Notes: a model not told the origin generated them from the letters alone. DNA of 48,203 nucleotides from Allosalinactinospora lopnorensis (GCF_000981225.1 NZ_LAJC01000043.1:1-48203), one strand, 5' to 3'. Counted from the stretch's first letter, positions 33,665-43,404 are shown. Program-made: numbers and translations.

Positions 33665-35211
33665 ATGACCATCCCCCACTCTGAGACCAGCCCGCGCCCG
33701 CCCCGAACCGTCTGGCTCGCGGGCTGCGCCGCGGCCGCCGCCGTAGCGCTCCCGGTCTTCCTCCTGGTGCCCCGCGCAGAGCCGCTCCCCGCCCACGAGA
33801 GCGGCGACGCCGGCGTGGCGGCGGACGTGCGGGGGCTGCTGCCCGAAGGGTCGGCCGTGGGCGTCTCGGTCGCCCTGATCGACGGAGACGAGGTCAGGCA
33901 GACCACGATCGGCACGACCGACGGATCGACTCCGGTGGAGCCGGACACGGCGTTCGAGACGGGGTCGGTGCAGAAGGTGCTCACGGCGGCACTACTCGCC
34001 GACATGCTGGAATCCGGCGACGTGGAACTCGACACGTCGCTCGGCGAGATCTGGCCCGAGATCGACTTCGCCGACGACGACGTCGCCGCGATCACCCTGG
34101 AGCAGCTCGCCACGCACCGCGCCGGCCTGCCCTCCATCTCCATGGACGCCGGATACCTTTTCTCGCTGTCCCTGCACAACTATTTCGGCGCCGATCCGTA
34201 CCGGGGGGTCGGCGACCCGGCGCAGGCGGCCGCGGACCTCACCGGCCATGGCCCCGACTCGGACACCGGGTTCGAGTACTCCAACCTCGCTTCGCCCTTC
34301 TCGGCCAGTCACTGGCGAAGGTCGCCGGCGACGACTACCCGTCGCTGCTCACCGAGCGTGTCCTGGAGCCGATCGGGATGGACGCCACCACGTTTCTGAG
34401 CGGCCCCGAGGTCCCGGAGAACGGAGCTCCTCCCCACCGCAATCCGTTACTGGAGGTCCAGCCGTCCTTCAACCCCGCGAACGCGCCGGCCGGCATTGGC
34501 ACCTGGACGACGAGCGGGGACCTGGTGAGACTGCTGGAGGCCGCCATGGCGGGAGACCCCCCGGCCATGGAGACGGCCCGGCAGCCGCACGCCGAACGGT
34601 CCTCGGACGCGGAACACGGGGAGCGCACCGGTCTGGGATGGGTGCTGTGGAACGTCGACGGCACCGAGATCACCTGGCACAACGGCGCGACGGCCGGCTC
34701 GCGCTCGTTCGTCGCCCACACCGACGACGGCCGCGGCGTCGTCGTGCTCGCCAACAGCGCGCGCGTTCCGGCCGAGACGATCGGCCTGCGCCTGCTGGAC
34801 GCGGACGCGCCCGGGTTCGAGGGCCCCTCGCTGGTGCCGCTCCCAACGACCCTGATGTCGGTGTTCTTCGCCGTGTGCTACCCGCTCTTCCTGCTGCTGC
34901 AGGTGGCGCGGCGCCGCGCCACCTGGTGGGCGCCCCGGCTCGACCGGACGGGCGCCGTCTCGCGCCTGATCCTGGGCGGCGCCCTGTGGGTGTGGTCGCT
35001 GCGTCTCGGCGACCTGGACCCGATGCCCGCCGTGTGGGCGACGGGAGGGGGCGCGCTCGCACTGGCCGCGGTGCTGGTCGCGTGGCGCTGGCCCCGGCTG
35101 CCGGTCACCCGCGGCACGCGGCCGCGGTCGCGCTGGACCGACTTCGGATTCTCGCTGGCGATCGCCGCAGCGGTGCTGTGCGGCGTGTTCTGGGTCCTGC
35201 TACGGCTCTGA
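33665..35211 (+). pseudogene. Membrane-anchored beta-lactamase-like serine hydrolase, frame broken once
   Basis: A protein of about 515 residues after restoring one G. It has an N-terminal anchor or signal (VWLAGCAAAAAVALPVFLL), then a class C beta-lactamase/PBP4*-type domain with S101-x-x-K104 in ETGSVQKVLT, the YSN motif in FEYSNL and HNG in ITWHNGATAG. At the C-terminus are four hydrophobic helices (LMSVFFAVCYPLFLLLQ to ISLAIAAAVLCGVFWVLL-like). The frame shifts at 34289-34290, where CTC-GGC-TTC reads CTCGCTTC. The ATG follows AGGAGAGAAGCGG. It is paired with the ArsR-like gene 22 bp upstream. The domain could be a D-aminopeptidase, esterase or lactamase; the extra membrane domain is unusual. 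Confidence 0.78.
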
Positions 35212-35230
35212 AACGGCGCCGGCCGCCGCG

Positions 35231-36015
35231 CTACTCGGGTGCGACCTCGAAGTCCGCGAACTCGAACCCCGGGGACACGAAGCAGCTGACCACCGCCTCC
35301 GCAGCGGTGAGGAGGCGCGCCGCCTGCCAGGTACCGCCCGGCACCAGAACCTGCAGTACCTGCCCCGCCTCGATACGCGGGCCGAGCGTCCAGGACCGCC
35401 CCTCGACCGGGCGCTCGCCCGTACCGCCCAGGGTCAGTTCCAGCGGCCCGCCGCGGTTGAAGACCCAGACCTCGTCGGAACGCACCCGGTGCCAGCGCGA
35501 ATGCTCGCCGGGACAGAGCAGGAAGTGGATGCCCGAAGCGGTGTCGCGCTCTCCCGGATATCCCGGCGGCCGGACGCCGACGCCGGTGCGCCAGGTGGGC
35601 CGGTACCAGCCCCCTTCCGGGTGCGGGAGCAGGTCCAGCGTGTCAGCGGTGTCGCTCCGCTGCTCCACCGCCGTGAACGCGCCCGCAGGGCCCCGGCGGA
35701 GGTAGCGCACACCGGTGACGGCCGCACGCCGGATCGGGCCGTAGATGTGCGGGAACTCCACCCGGGGACGGCCCCGGGCGGCGGGGCGGGCGACGCCGCT
35801 TCCCAGCGCACCTCGGCGTCCAGGCGCCCGGTGTCGATGACGAGTGCCACCTGCTGCTCGGCCGCGTCACGGTAGAACGCGTTGGCCACCGCGAGGAGGG
35901 TCGGGACGTCCGGCGAGGCGTGCGCGAACCCCTCGGTCTTCAACGAATCGGGCACGATGTCGCCGCGGGAGTCGCGCCACCGGCTCATCCCGGTCATATG
36001 GAGGACGTGGGGCAT
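35231..36015 (-). pseudogene. DUF952-cupin (DUF985) fusion protein, frame broken once
   Basis: A two-domain protein of about 261 residues once one base is restored. Residues 1-105 match DUF952: PHVLHMTGMSRWRD, EGFAHASPDV, LLAVANAFYRDA and EFPHIYGPI. Residues about 125-260 match the DUF985 cupin: DLLPHPEGGWYRPTWR, ASGIHFLLCPGEHSRWHRV and DEVWVFNRGGPLELTL, with its metal-type histidines, and VSPGFEFADFE. The frames join at 35762-35775 within a C/G-rich run (PG before VEFPHIYG). Both domains are uncharacterised small-molecule-type folds and are normally separate proteins. The gene follows menD by 59 bp on the same strand and may share its transcript. Confidence 0.75.
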
Positions 36016-36074
36016 GCGCCCAGTATCGCGTTCCGTTCGCCGGTCCGGCTCAGGCCCCCTGGGAACGGCGATCG

Positions 36075-37745
36075 TCACCCGCTCACGGCGCGGGTCACGG
36101 TGTCCTGCAGTCGGCGGCGAAGAGCAGCGGAGTCGACGCGGCCGGTGCGTACCTCGATGATGCGCATCCCCTCCCCCAGCAGGATCTTGGGCAGGTCGGT
36201 CGCCCACTCCAGCCGGGTATAGGGCAGATCGGCCATCGCGGCCACGCGCTCCATGGAGACTCCGTGCGGAGTACCGAAGACCCGCTCGAAATCGGGGTGT
36301 CCGGCCTGCTCCAGGCCGGAGAAGATACCGCCGCCGTCGTTGTTGACGACCACGATCGCCAGATCGGGTCTGGGCTCCTCAGGACCGATGACCAGGCCGT
36401 TCTGGTCATGCAGCAGGGCGAGGTCGCCGAGCAGCGCGTAGCCGCACCCTCCGCCGTCGCGCTGGTGGGCCAGCGCGGCTCCGGCGGCGGTGGAGACGGT
36501 GCCGTCGATACCGCTGACTCCCCGGTTGCCGATGATCCTGATCCCGCAACGGGCCTCCATAGCCGCGTCGAGATCCCGGACCGGCATGCTGGAACCGGCG
36601 AACAGCAGCGATCCGTTGGGCAGCTGACCGGCCAGGTCGCGCGCCAGGCGCGGTTCGCTGAGCGCCTCCTCCTCGTCGAGCAGCGCGTCCGTAGCGGCCC
36701 GGGCAGCGGTTTCGGCCGCCCACCACGAGGCCGACCAGTCGCTGTGGGGGGTCGCGTCCCGCGGGGCGGTGACAGCGGGGACCACATCGGTGGCGGTGCG
36801 GACCGGGTCGTCGAAGGACCTGGGATCGCCCACGACGACGTGCCTGGAGGCGCGCCGCAGGTAGGCCAGTAACTGCCGGGAGAGGCCGGGCCGTCCCACG
36901 CTCACCACGAGTTCCGGCTCGTGTCGGGCGACGAACCCGGGCACCGCCAGCAGTTGGCGGTACGACGAGGCCGCATCGCCGCGACGGGCGTTCGACGTGG
37001 GTTCGGCCAGCAGCGGCCACCCCGTCTCGGCCGCGAGCGCCAGGTAGGGAAGGGGGTCGTAGTCGCCGTCGCCGCAGACGATGACGCCTCGCTCCACCGG
37101 CGGCAGCTCCATCGGGGCGGGCTCCTGCGGGGGGGCCGGCCGCTCGATCCACGCCCGGCTGTTCGCGCGCCCGGCCAGCGGTTCGGGCCACTCCTGGCCC
37201 GCCTCCGAGTCGTCGGGAACCAGCGGGTCGCGGAAGGCCAGGTTGAGGTGGACCGGCCCGGGCCGGTCCATGATCGAGGCGGCCCAGGCACGGCAGGCCA
37301 GGGAGCGCCAGTAGTCGACCGCGCCCGGAACCGGCTCGGGAACGCCCACCTCGGTGAAGAACCGCACGGCGGTGCCGTAGAGCTCGATCTGGTCGATCGT
37401 CTGGTTGGCTCCGGTGCCGCGCAGCTCCGGAGGGCGGTCGGCGGTGAGCAGCAGCAGCGGAATCCGGCTCTGGTCGGCCTCCAGCACGGCCGGATGGAAG
37501 TTGGCGGCCGCCGTCCCCGAGGTGCAGACCAGGGCGACAGTGCGTCTGGACGCCCGGGCCAACCCAAGGGCCAGAAAGGACGCGGACCGTTCGTCGATGC
37601 GGACATGCACCCGGATCTCGGGGTGGGCGACCAGTGCCAGCGCCAAGGGGGTGGAGCGCGACCCCGGGGCGACAACGGCCTCGGCCAGCCCGCACCGGGC
37701 AAGCTCATCGACGAGGACACGCGCCAGAGCGGTAGACGGGTTCAT
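36075..37745 (-). CDS. menD: SEPHCHC synthase MenD (thiamine-diphosphate enzyme)
   Basis: A 556-residue ThDP-dependent enzyme that joins isochorismate to 2-oxoglutarate-derived succinic semialdehyde in menaquinone synthesis. The N-terminal pyrimidine-binding domain has APGSRSTPLALAL and the catalytic glutamate region RIDERSASFLALGLA. CTSGTAAANFHPAVLEADQS is a MenD hallmark. The C-terminal domain has GNRGVSGIDGTVSTAAG and the ThDP motif GDLALLHDQNGL through VNNDGGGIFS. The ATG at 37745 follows GAGAGCAGCCTGG. It is transcribed in the same direction as menC, 396 bp downstream of it. Confidence 0.93.
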   Translation of the reverse strand: MNPSTALARVLVDELARCGLAEAVVAPGSRSTPLALALVAHPEIRVHVRIDERSASFLALGLARASRRTVALVCTSGTAAANFHPAVLEADQSRIPLLLLTADRPPELRGTGANQTIDQIELYGTAVRFFTEVGVPEPVPGAVDYWRSLACRAWAASIMDRPGPVHLNLAFRDPLVPDDSEAGQEWPEPLAGRANSRAWIERPAPPQEPAPMELPPVERGVIVCGDGDYDPLPYLALAAETGWPLLAEPTSNARRGDAASSYRQLLAVPGFVARHEPELVVSVGRPGLSRQLLAYLRRASRHVVVGDPRSFDDPVRTATDVVPAVTAPRDATPHSDWSASWWAAETAARAATDALLDEEEALSEPRLARDLAGQLPNGSLLFAGSSMPVRDLDAAMEARCGIRIIGNRGVSGIDGTVSTAAGAALAHQRDGGGCGYALLGDLALLHDQNGLVIGPEEPRPDLAIVVVNNDGGGIFSGLEQAGHPDFERVFGTPHGVSMERVAAMADLPYTRLEWATDLPKILLGEGMRIIEVRTGRVDSAALRRRLQDTVTRAVSG

Positions 37746-38141
37746 CCAGGCTGCTCTCAAGTCGTCACGTAGCTGTCAGTATCAGCGGGTCCCCTGTGGC
37801 CTCCCTTCGCGCCACACCGCTCGGTCAGCGGCCGGCACACGGGCACGCGGTACCGCGCTTCCAGGCGCCCATTACCCCGAACGTGGCCTCCGATACTGGC
37901 TCCGGCCCCGCTTCCTCACGGCAACGCGTTCCGCCAGCCCGGTCATCTCACATCCGGAGGCGACACCGACCACATCGCCGCGGCCGCTACCGTCCAGTAT
38001 CACGGCAGTCTCCGAGGGCCGCTCCCCGAGGCCCCGGAACGCGCGGCGGCCGCGCGGACTCTCGCGCGCTGTCCGGCTCCGCCGCGGGGCGCGAAATCCC
38101 CGAGCAGCGGCGCGGACACTCCGCCGGCCATGTACCGGCGG
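37746..38141. other. Gap between menC and menD
   Basis: No recognisable gene lies in this 396-bp stretch in either strand. It is very GC-rich and must contain the translation signals and probably a promoter for menD. I saw no strong hairpin or palindrome. Confidence 0.4.
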
Positions 38142-39128
38142 TCATGGTGCGACCTCCGGGCCGGCCTGCCGTCGCCACTCCCTGCGGGCGGCCGCCATTC
38201 GCTCCTGCCAGGGCCCAGGCTCGATCTCGACGGCCTGCAACCGCTGCTCGTCCACTTCGGGCGCGCTCACCGGAAGGTAGCCGCCGACCGGCAGCAGCGG
38301 CTCGGCGCACACGTCCGCGGTGAGCAGGTGCATCGTCGCCAGTCCGCAGGCGTAGGGCAGCTTCGGCAGCGCCGCGGCGAGCGCGACACCCGCCGCGAGC
38401 CCCACGGAGGTCTCCACGGCACTGGAGACGACGACGGGCAGCCCGCACTCCTCAGCGACCCGCAACGCCGGGCGCACCCCGCCCAGCGGCTGCACCTTCA
38501 GCACCACGATGTCGGCGGCACCGGCCGCGCTGACCTTGAGCGGGTCCTCCGCCCGCCGGATCGACTCGTCGGCGGCGACCGGGACATCGCTGCGGCTGCG
38601 CACCTGCGCCAGCTCCGGCAGAGTGGCGCAGGGTTGCTCGACGTACTCCAGGTCGAAACGACGCAGCTCATCGAGCATCCGAACCGCGGTTTCGACGTCC
38701 CAGGCACCATTGACGTCAATACGCACCCGGCCCTGCGGGCCGATGGCGCCGCGCACCGCCTCCAGCCGCGCGATGTCGTCAGCGGAGGACTGCCCGGGGT
38801 CGGCGACCTTCACCTTCGCGGTCCGGCAGCCGGAGTGCGCGACGATCCGCTCGGCCTCGTCCGGGCCGACAGCAGGCACCGTGACGTTGACCGGTACCCG
38901 CTCGCGCACCGGAGCGGGCCATCCCGTCTCAGCGGCCTCGTAGCAGGCTGCCCACCAGCGGGCGCACTCGGCGGGACCGTACTCGGCGAAGGGGGAGAAC
39001 TCCCCCCAGCCCGCAGCGCCGCGCACCAGGACACCTTCGCGGGCCGTGACCCCGCGGAACCGGGTCTGCATGGGGATCGAGAATGCCGTCCGGGGGTCAT
39101 CAGGTTCTCGGGCGTGGGGATCCGGCAT
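38142..39128 (-). CDS. menC: o-Succinylbenzoate synthase MenC
   Basis: A 328-residue enolase-superfamily enzyme that dehydrates SHCHC to o-succinylbenzoate. The first catalytic lysine is in TAKVKVAD. Metal ligands appear in RIDVNGAWD, EYVEQPC and VAADES. The second lysine is in VLKVQPLGG. The N-terminal capping domain is visible (FRGVTAREGVLVRG, WGEFSPFAEYG). Its length and sequence match the actinobacterial menC type. The ATG at 39128 is the natural start. It lies between menB upstream and menD downstream on the same strand, with wide spacers, so separate promoters are possible. Confidence 0.92.
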   Translation of the reverse strand: MPDPHAREPDDPRTAFSIPMQTRFRGVTAREGVLVRGAAGWGEFSPFAEYGPAECARWWAACYEAAETGWPAPVRERVPVNVTVPAVGPDEAERIVAHSGCRTAKVKVADPGQSSADDIARLEAVRGAIGPQGRVRIDVNGAWDVETAVRMLDELRRFDLEYVEQPCATLPELAQVRSRSDVPVAADESIRRAEDPLKVSAAGAADIVVLKVQPLGGVRPALRVAEECGLPVVVSSAVETSVGLAAGVALAAALPKLPYACGLATMHLLTADVCAEPLLPVGGYLPVSAPEVDEQRLQAVEIEPGPWQERMAAARREWRRQAGPEVAP

Positions 39129-39393
39129 TCAGGCCGGATAGGGAACGCCCTCCTCCTTCCTGGCGGTATGGGCGCAGCCGCCGCGCCGCAGCGGGGGGGC
39201 ATGGTGGACGAGCCGGCCGTGACCGCGCCCGTCCAGGAAGCGGGGGTCGGGCGGCTGCTCCCCCGGGTCCCGGCGCCCGGCGGGCGGGCCGCGCAGCGGG
39301 GCGGGACCACTGGCCCGCAGGGGGCGTAGCCATCGAGGTCACCTCCATTCCGCGTTGGCCGGGACTCCGGTGACGACGGGGGCGCAGGGCCCG

Positions 39394-40229
39394 TTACGGG
39401 CGGCGCGGGAACCTGTCGAACTCCGGGCGGCGCTTCTCCTTGAAGCGTCGCGCCCCTCTTGGGCCTCCTCGCTCATGTAGTAGAGCATCGTGGCGTCCCC
39501 GGCGAACTGCTGCATGCCGGCCGCGCCGTCGCTGACCGCGTTGATGGCGCCCTTGACCATGCGCAGCGCCAGCGGGGACTTCTCCAGCATCTCCCGCGCC
39601 CAGGAGACGGTCTCCGTCTCCAGTTGCTCCAGCGGGACGACCGTGTTGACCATGCCCATGTCCAGAGCCTCCTGCGCGCTGTACTGGCGGCACAGGTACC
39701 AGATCTCACGCGCCTTCTTCAGCCCGACGGTCTGGGCGAGCAGCCACGACCCGTACCCCCCGTCGAACGAGCCCACCTTCGGCCCGGTCTGGCCGAACTT
39801 GGCGTTGTCCGCGGCGATCGTCAGGTCGCAACAGACCTGCAGCACGTTTCCGCCGCCGATCGACCAGCCCGCCACCATGCAGATCACCGGTTTGGGCAGC
39901 CGGCGGATCTGCACCTGCAGGTCGAGCACGTTGAGCCGGCCGATGCCCTGCCTGGCCACGTTGTCGTCGCCCATGTAGCCGTCGTCGCCGCGGATCCTCT
40001 GGTCACCGCCGGAGCAGAACGCCTGGTCGCCGGCGCCGGTGAAGATGATTACCCCGACCTCGGAATCGTCGCGGGCGACGTTGAACGCGTCCTGGAGCTC
40101 GAACAGCGTCTGCGGGCGGAACGCGTTGTGCCGCTCGGGCCGGTTGATCGTGATCTTGGCGATGCCCTCGGCGGTCTCGTAGATGATGTCGGAGTACTCG
40201 CCCGATCTCTGCCAGCTCAGACCATTCAC
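39394..40229 (-). pseudogene. menB: 1,4-dihydroxy-2-naphthoyl-CoA synthase MenB, frame broken near its end
   Basis: A crotonase-fold enzyme that cyclises o-succinylbenzoyl-CoA. [20 protein letters not shown] holds the oxyanion and disordered loop. [20 protein letters not shown] and [20 protein letters not shown] are diagnostic. The C-terminal family tail [16 protein letters not shown] lies in the next frame: one C is missing at 39445-39446 (GAC-GCC-TTC becomes GACGCTTC). Restored, the protein has the normal 278 residues. That tail helps form the active site of a neighbouring subunit, so the break would matter if real. MenB should be needed for respiration, so an error in the sequence is more likely. 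The GTG at 40229 follows AAGGAG. Confidence 0.9.
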
Positions 40230-40434
40230 GATTCTCGGTTCTCCTTACGCGACACTGCGGACGACGCTGTACAGCGGCGGGACGGCCGGCGGCACCGGAA
40301 TCCCCTCCGCCGCTGTACCGGTCAGAGGCCAACCTTAATAGTTCCGCCGCACGGCGCCGCACCGGACGTCCGCAAACCCCCTCCGCCACAGGGACGCCGA
40401 AGGGCCTCACCACCGGTGGCGTTAACGTGGGAGC

Positions 40435-41631
40435 GTGTCGAACCGACCCCTGCAAGCGGTGGCCGGGGTGGAGCCCGCCCACTTCAGCGCGCTCCTCTCC
40501 GGCGCCCTGGACGGACGCGGTCCCGCACTGCTACCGATCGACAAGGATACGCCTGCGCCGCGGGTGAACGCCCTGCTGCGGGCCCTCCGCCCCGCCTCGC
40601 TGCGGACTCCCGAAGGCGTCACCGCCCTGAACGGCGGAACAGGCACCTCCGAGGACACCGCTCTGGTCGTGGCCACCTCCGGCTCCACCGGCGAGCCCAA
40701 AGGCGTGGAACTGTCCTCCGCGGCGCTGCTGGCCTCGGCCCGCGCCTCGGTGCGCAGGATCGGCGCGGGCCGCGCCGACCCCTGGCTCTGCCTGCTGCCC
40801 ACCGCGCACATAGCGGGCATCCAGGTCATCCTGCGCGCCCTGGCCAACGGGCGCGAACCGGTGTTCCGGGATTTCAGCGTCGAGATGACGATGGCTGCCG
40901 CTGCCGATCTCCGCCCATACGTGTCCCTCGTCCCCACCCAGCTGCGCAGGCTGCTGGCCGCAGGCGCCGACCTGTCGCCGTTCCGGGCGATCCTCCTGGG
41001 GGGCGCCGCGGCCCAGGAGGATCTGCTCTTGGCCGCCCGCGACGCCGGCGGCCGGATCGTCACAACCTACGGGATGAGCGAGACCTGCGGCGGCTGCGTC
41101 TACGACGGCGTTCCGCTCGACGGCATGCGTGCCGAGTTGGAGCCCGGTGGCCGGGTGCTGCTGACCGGACCGGCCCTGTTCTCCGGGTACCGGCTCGACC
41201 CCCGGAGGACGGCCGAGCACCTGGTGCGGGAGGCGGACGGGCGAACCTGGTTCCGCAGCAGCGATCTGGGCCGGTTCGACGGGGAGGGCCGGCTCCGGAT
41301 ACGCGGCAGGGTCGACGACGTGATCAACACCGGCGGGCGCAAGGTCGTCGGTACCGAGGTGGCGGCGCTGCTCGCACGGCTCGATTCGGTCGCTGAAGCC
41401 GTCGTGGTCGGCCGCCCGGACCGTGAATGGGGTCAGCGCGTCACCGCGGTCGTGGTTCCCGCGGATCCCGGTGCACCGCCCACGCTTGACGCGCTGCGCT
41501 CATGGGTAGCCGGCCACCTACCCCGCTACGCCGCACCACACGAACTGGATCTGCGCCGGACGATACCGTTGCTCGTCACTGGAAAACCCGACATAGTCGC
41601 CCTTCGGCACCCGTCCACCGCTCCCGATTGA
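40435..41631 (+). CDS. menE: o-Succinylbenzoate--CoA ligase MenE
   Basis: A 398-residue adenylate-forming ligase that activates o-succinylbenzoate for MenB. The phosphate loop is TSGSTGEPKGVELS near residue 83. TYGMSETCGGCVYDG is the A5-type motif. RSSDLGRFDGEGRLRIRGRV is the hinge region. The catalytic lysine region near the end is VTGKPDIVAL. It is shorter than general acyl-CoA ligases, as is usual for actinobacterial MenE. The GTG at 40435 has GGGAG very close to it, so initiation may be leaderless from TTAACG at 40422; this is uncertain. It diverges from menB over about 205 bp, so they probably share a regulatory region. Confidence 0.9.
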   Translation: MSNRPLQAVAGVEPAHFSALLSGALDGRGPALLPIDKDTPAPRVNALLRALRPASLRTPEGVTALNGGTGTSEDTALVVATSGSTGEPKGVELSSAALLASARASVRRIGAGRADPWLCLLPTAHIAGIQVILRALANGREPVFRDFSVEMTMAAAADLRPYVSLVPTQLRRLLAAGADLSPFRAILLGGAAAQEDLLLAARDAGGRIVTTYGMSETCGGCVYDGVPLDGMRAELEPGGRVLLTGPALFSGYRLDPRRTAEHLVREADGRTWFRSSDLGRFDGEGRLRIRGRVDDVINTGGRKVVGTEVAALLARLDSVAEAVVVGRPDREWGQRVTAVVVPADPGAPPTLDALRSWVAGHLPRYAAPHELDLRRTIPLLVTGKPDIVALRHPSTAPD

Positions 41632-41766
41632 CCTGGCGGTGCGTGGGCAGGATGATCGACATCTGCGGTTGTATCCTGCGCGAACCATGAACCGGAACTT
41701 CCTGGCATTCGTGGGCGTCTATTAGGACATCCTGCTTTTCTCCCCCATGAGTAAGGAGGCGGCGCT

Positions 41767-41946
41767 GTGCTGATCACCCGGTTCTCGGGGCGCTCCGCGC
41801 ATGGCAGCGCCCCCGGGGAGCCCGCCCGAAGGCCACTGCCCCATACCCGCTCGGGGGACCTGTCGGCCACAACGATGAGCGTGAATTACACCACGAACGC
41901 CGATATCCAATCGAGACCGGGAACATTTGACTCTCTGACACGTTAG
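41767..41946 (+). CDS. Small 59-residue ORF of unknown function ahead of the sigma factor gene
   Basis: A GTG ORF with a textbook binding site (AAGGAGG ending 7 nt before the start). It encodes VLITRFSGRSAHGSAPGEPA, continues with Arg/Pro/Thr-rich sequence, and ends FDSLTR. There is no membrane helix or recognised domain. Its last codons overlap the sigma-gene promoter (TTGACT at 41927). Its stop is 81 nt before the sigma start. It could be a small protein or a leader peptide whose translation affects rpoD transcription. The strong binding site is the main support; there is no homology evidence. Confidence 0.45.
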   Translation: MLITRFSGRSAHGSAPGEPARRPLPHTRSGDLSATTMSVNYTTNADIQSRPGTFDSLTR

Positions 41947-41953
41947 ACATAAT
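41927..41953 (+). promoter_or_regulatory. Probable promoter of the principal sigma factor gene
   Basis: TTGACT (41927-41932) and CATAAT (41948-41953) are spaced 15 bp apart and would start transcription near 41960, giving a 5' leader of about 67 nt before the ATG at 42027. The local DNA is A/T-richer than its surroundings. Confidence 0.5.
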
Positions 41954-42026
41954 GGCGCGCCAAGACGGCGGAGAACGAACGAAGCCGCCGCGTGCCTCAC
42001 GTCTTGGAAGGGAGGGAGGTGCCCGC

Positions 42027-43376
42027 ATGACGCGCACTGCCCTAGCCACTTCTCCCACGGTGGCGGAGACCGCAGACGGCAAAGAGGTCGCGTCGGCGGC
42101 TCTCGACGAGCTGATCACACGGGGGCGCTCCCAGGGACATCTGTCCCTCGCAGAGCTCCGCGCCGCGTTTTCCGCCGCCGGGATCAGTCCGGCCGACGGC
42201 CGCTCCATTCTGCGCGAACTCACCGATACCGGAGTGCGGCTCGCCAACGGGGGCGACGACGCCGCAGCGGTGGAGTCCGTAGACGCCGACGCCGAGGACG
42301 ATGTGCTGGAGGAGACCCTCGCCACCACCAGTGAGCCCGTCGACACCAACGAGACTGGTGAACTTGACGAGATCGCCTCCGAGGGCCGTGGGCCGAAGGC
42401 ATCCCCGGAACCGGAGATTCCCGAAGCCGACCTCGACGACCAGTCCCCGGCCATGGGCGACTCGGTCCACACGTACCTGAAGACCATCGGCCGCCGCCAA
42501 CTACTCACCGCCGAGCAGGAGGTCGACCTCGCCAAGCGGATCGAGGCGGGGCTCTACGCCGAGTACCGGCTCGGAACCCTCGACGAGGCACCGGAGCCTG
42601 AGGAACTCGGCGACACCGAGCGCGAAGAGCTCGAATGGGTCGCCGAGGACGGCAGGCAGGCCAAGGCGCACATGCTGGAGGCCAACCTGCGACTGGTGGT
42701 CTCGGTCGCCAAGAAGTACAGCGACCGCGGCATGTCCCTGCTCGACGTCGTACAGGAGGGCAACCTCGGGTTGATCCGAGCGGTGGAGAAGTTCGACTAC
42801 ACCAAGGGCTTCAAGTTCTCCACGTACGCCATGTGGTGGATCCGCCAGGCGATACAGCGCGGCTTCGCGGACTCCGCACGCACCATCCGCCTCCCGGTCC
42901 ACGTGCTGGAACTGCTCAGCAAGGTCAGCCGGCTTGAGCGCGACATGCACCAGACGCTGGGGCGCGAGCCGACACCGGAGGAGCTGGCGTTCGAGCTGGA
43001 CAAGACCCCGCACCAGATCGAGGAACTGCTTCGGGTGACCCGTCAGCCGATCAGCCTCGACTCCACGATCGGCGAAGACGGCGAGACCCGGATCGGCGAT
43101 CTCATCGAGGACATCGACGCCTCTGAGGCGTCCGAGGTGGTCGACCGCCAGCTCATGGCCGACCAGCTGCGTCGCGCGCTCGACGACCTCGAACCGCGCG
43201 AGGCGACCATAATGTCCCTGCGGTTCGGCCTGATGGACGGCCGACCCCGCACGCTCGACGAGATCGGCAAGCACCTGGGGCTGACCCGCGAGCGCATCCG
43301 CCAGCTGGAGAAGCAGTCGCTGTCCAAGCTGCGGCATCCCAGCAGGGCCCAGCAGCTGCTGGACTTCGCGAGCTGA
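42027..43376 (+). CDS. rpoD: RNA polymerase principal sigma factor (RpoD/HrdB/SigA type)
   Basis: A 449-residue sigma-70 group 1 factor. After a variable, acidic N-terminus (residues 1-140) come region 1.2 ([20 protein letters not shown]), region 2 ([53 protein letters not shown]), region 3, and region 4 ([20 protein letters not shown] with the -35-binding helix), ending in LDFAS. Region 2.4 residues match factors that recognise TATAAT. The ATG at 42027 follows GGGAGGGAGG; an upstream in-frame ATG at 41952 lies inside the proposed -10. A perfect 13-bp terminator hairpin follows. It is probably the housekeeping sigma factor of the organism. Confidence 0.95.
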   Translation: MTRTALATSPTVAETADGKEVASAALDELITRGRSQGHLSLAELRAAFSAAGISPADGRSILRELTDTGVRLANGGDDAAAVESVDADAEDDVLEETLATTSEPVDTNETGELDEIASEGRGPKASPEPEIPEADLDDQSPAMGDSVHTYLKTIGRRQLLTAEQEVDLAKRIEAGLYAEYRLGTLDEAPEPEELGDTEREELEWVAEDGRQAKAHMLEANLRLVVSVAKKYSDRGMSLLDVVQEGNLGLIRAVEKFDYTKGFKFSTYAMWWIRQAIQRGFADSARTIRLPVHVLELLSKVSRLERDMHQTLGREPTPEELAFELDKTPHQIEELLRVTRQPISLDSTIGEDGETRIGDLIEDIDASEASEVVDRQLMADQLRRALDDLEPREATIMSLRFGLMDGRPRTLDEIGKHLGLTRERIRQLEKQSLSKLRHPSRAQQLLDFAS

Positions 43377-43404
43377 CCGCGGCCGACCGAAGCAACAGCA
43401 CCCG

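Noticed and set aside
41952-42026. ATG at 41952 as start of the sigma factor
   Set aside because: It falls inside the proposed -10 and has no binding site; GGGAGGGAGG precedes the ATG at 42027.
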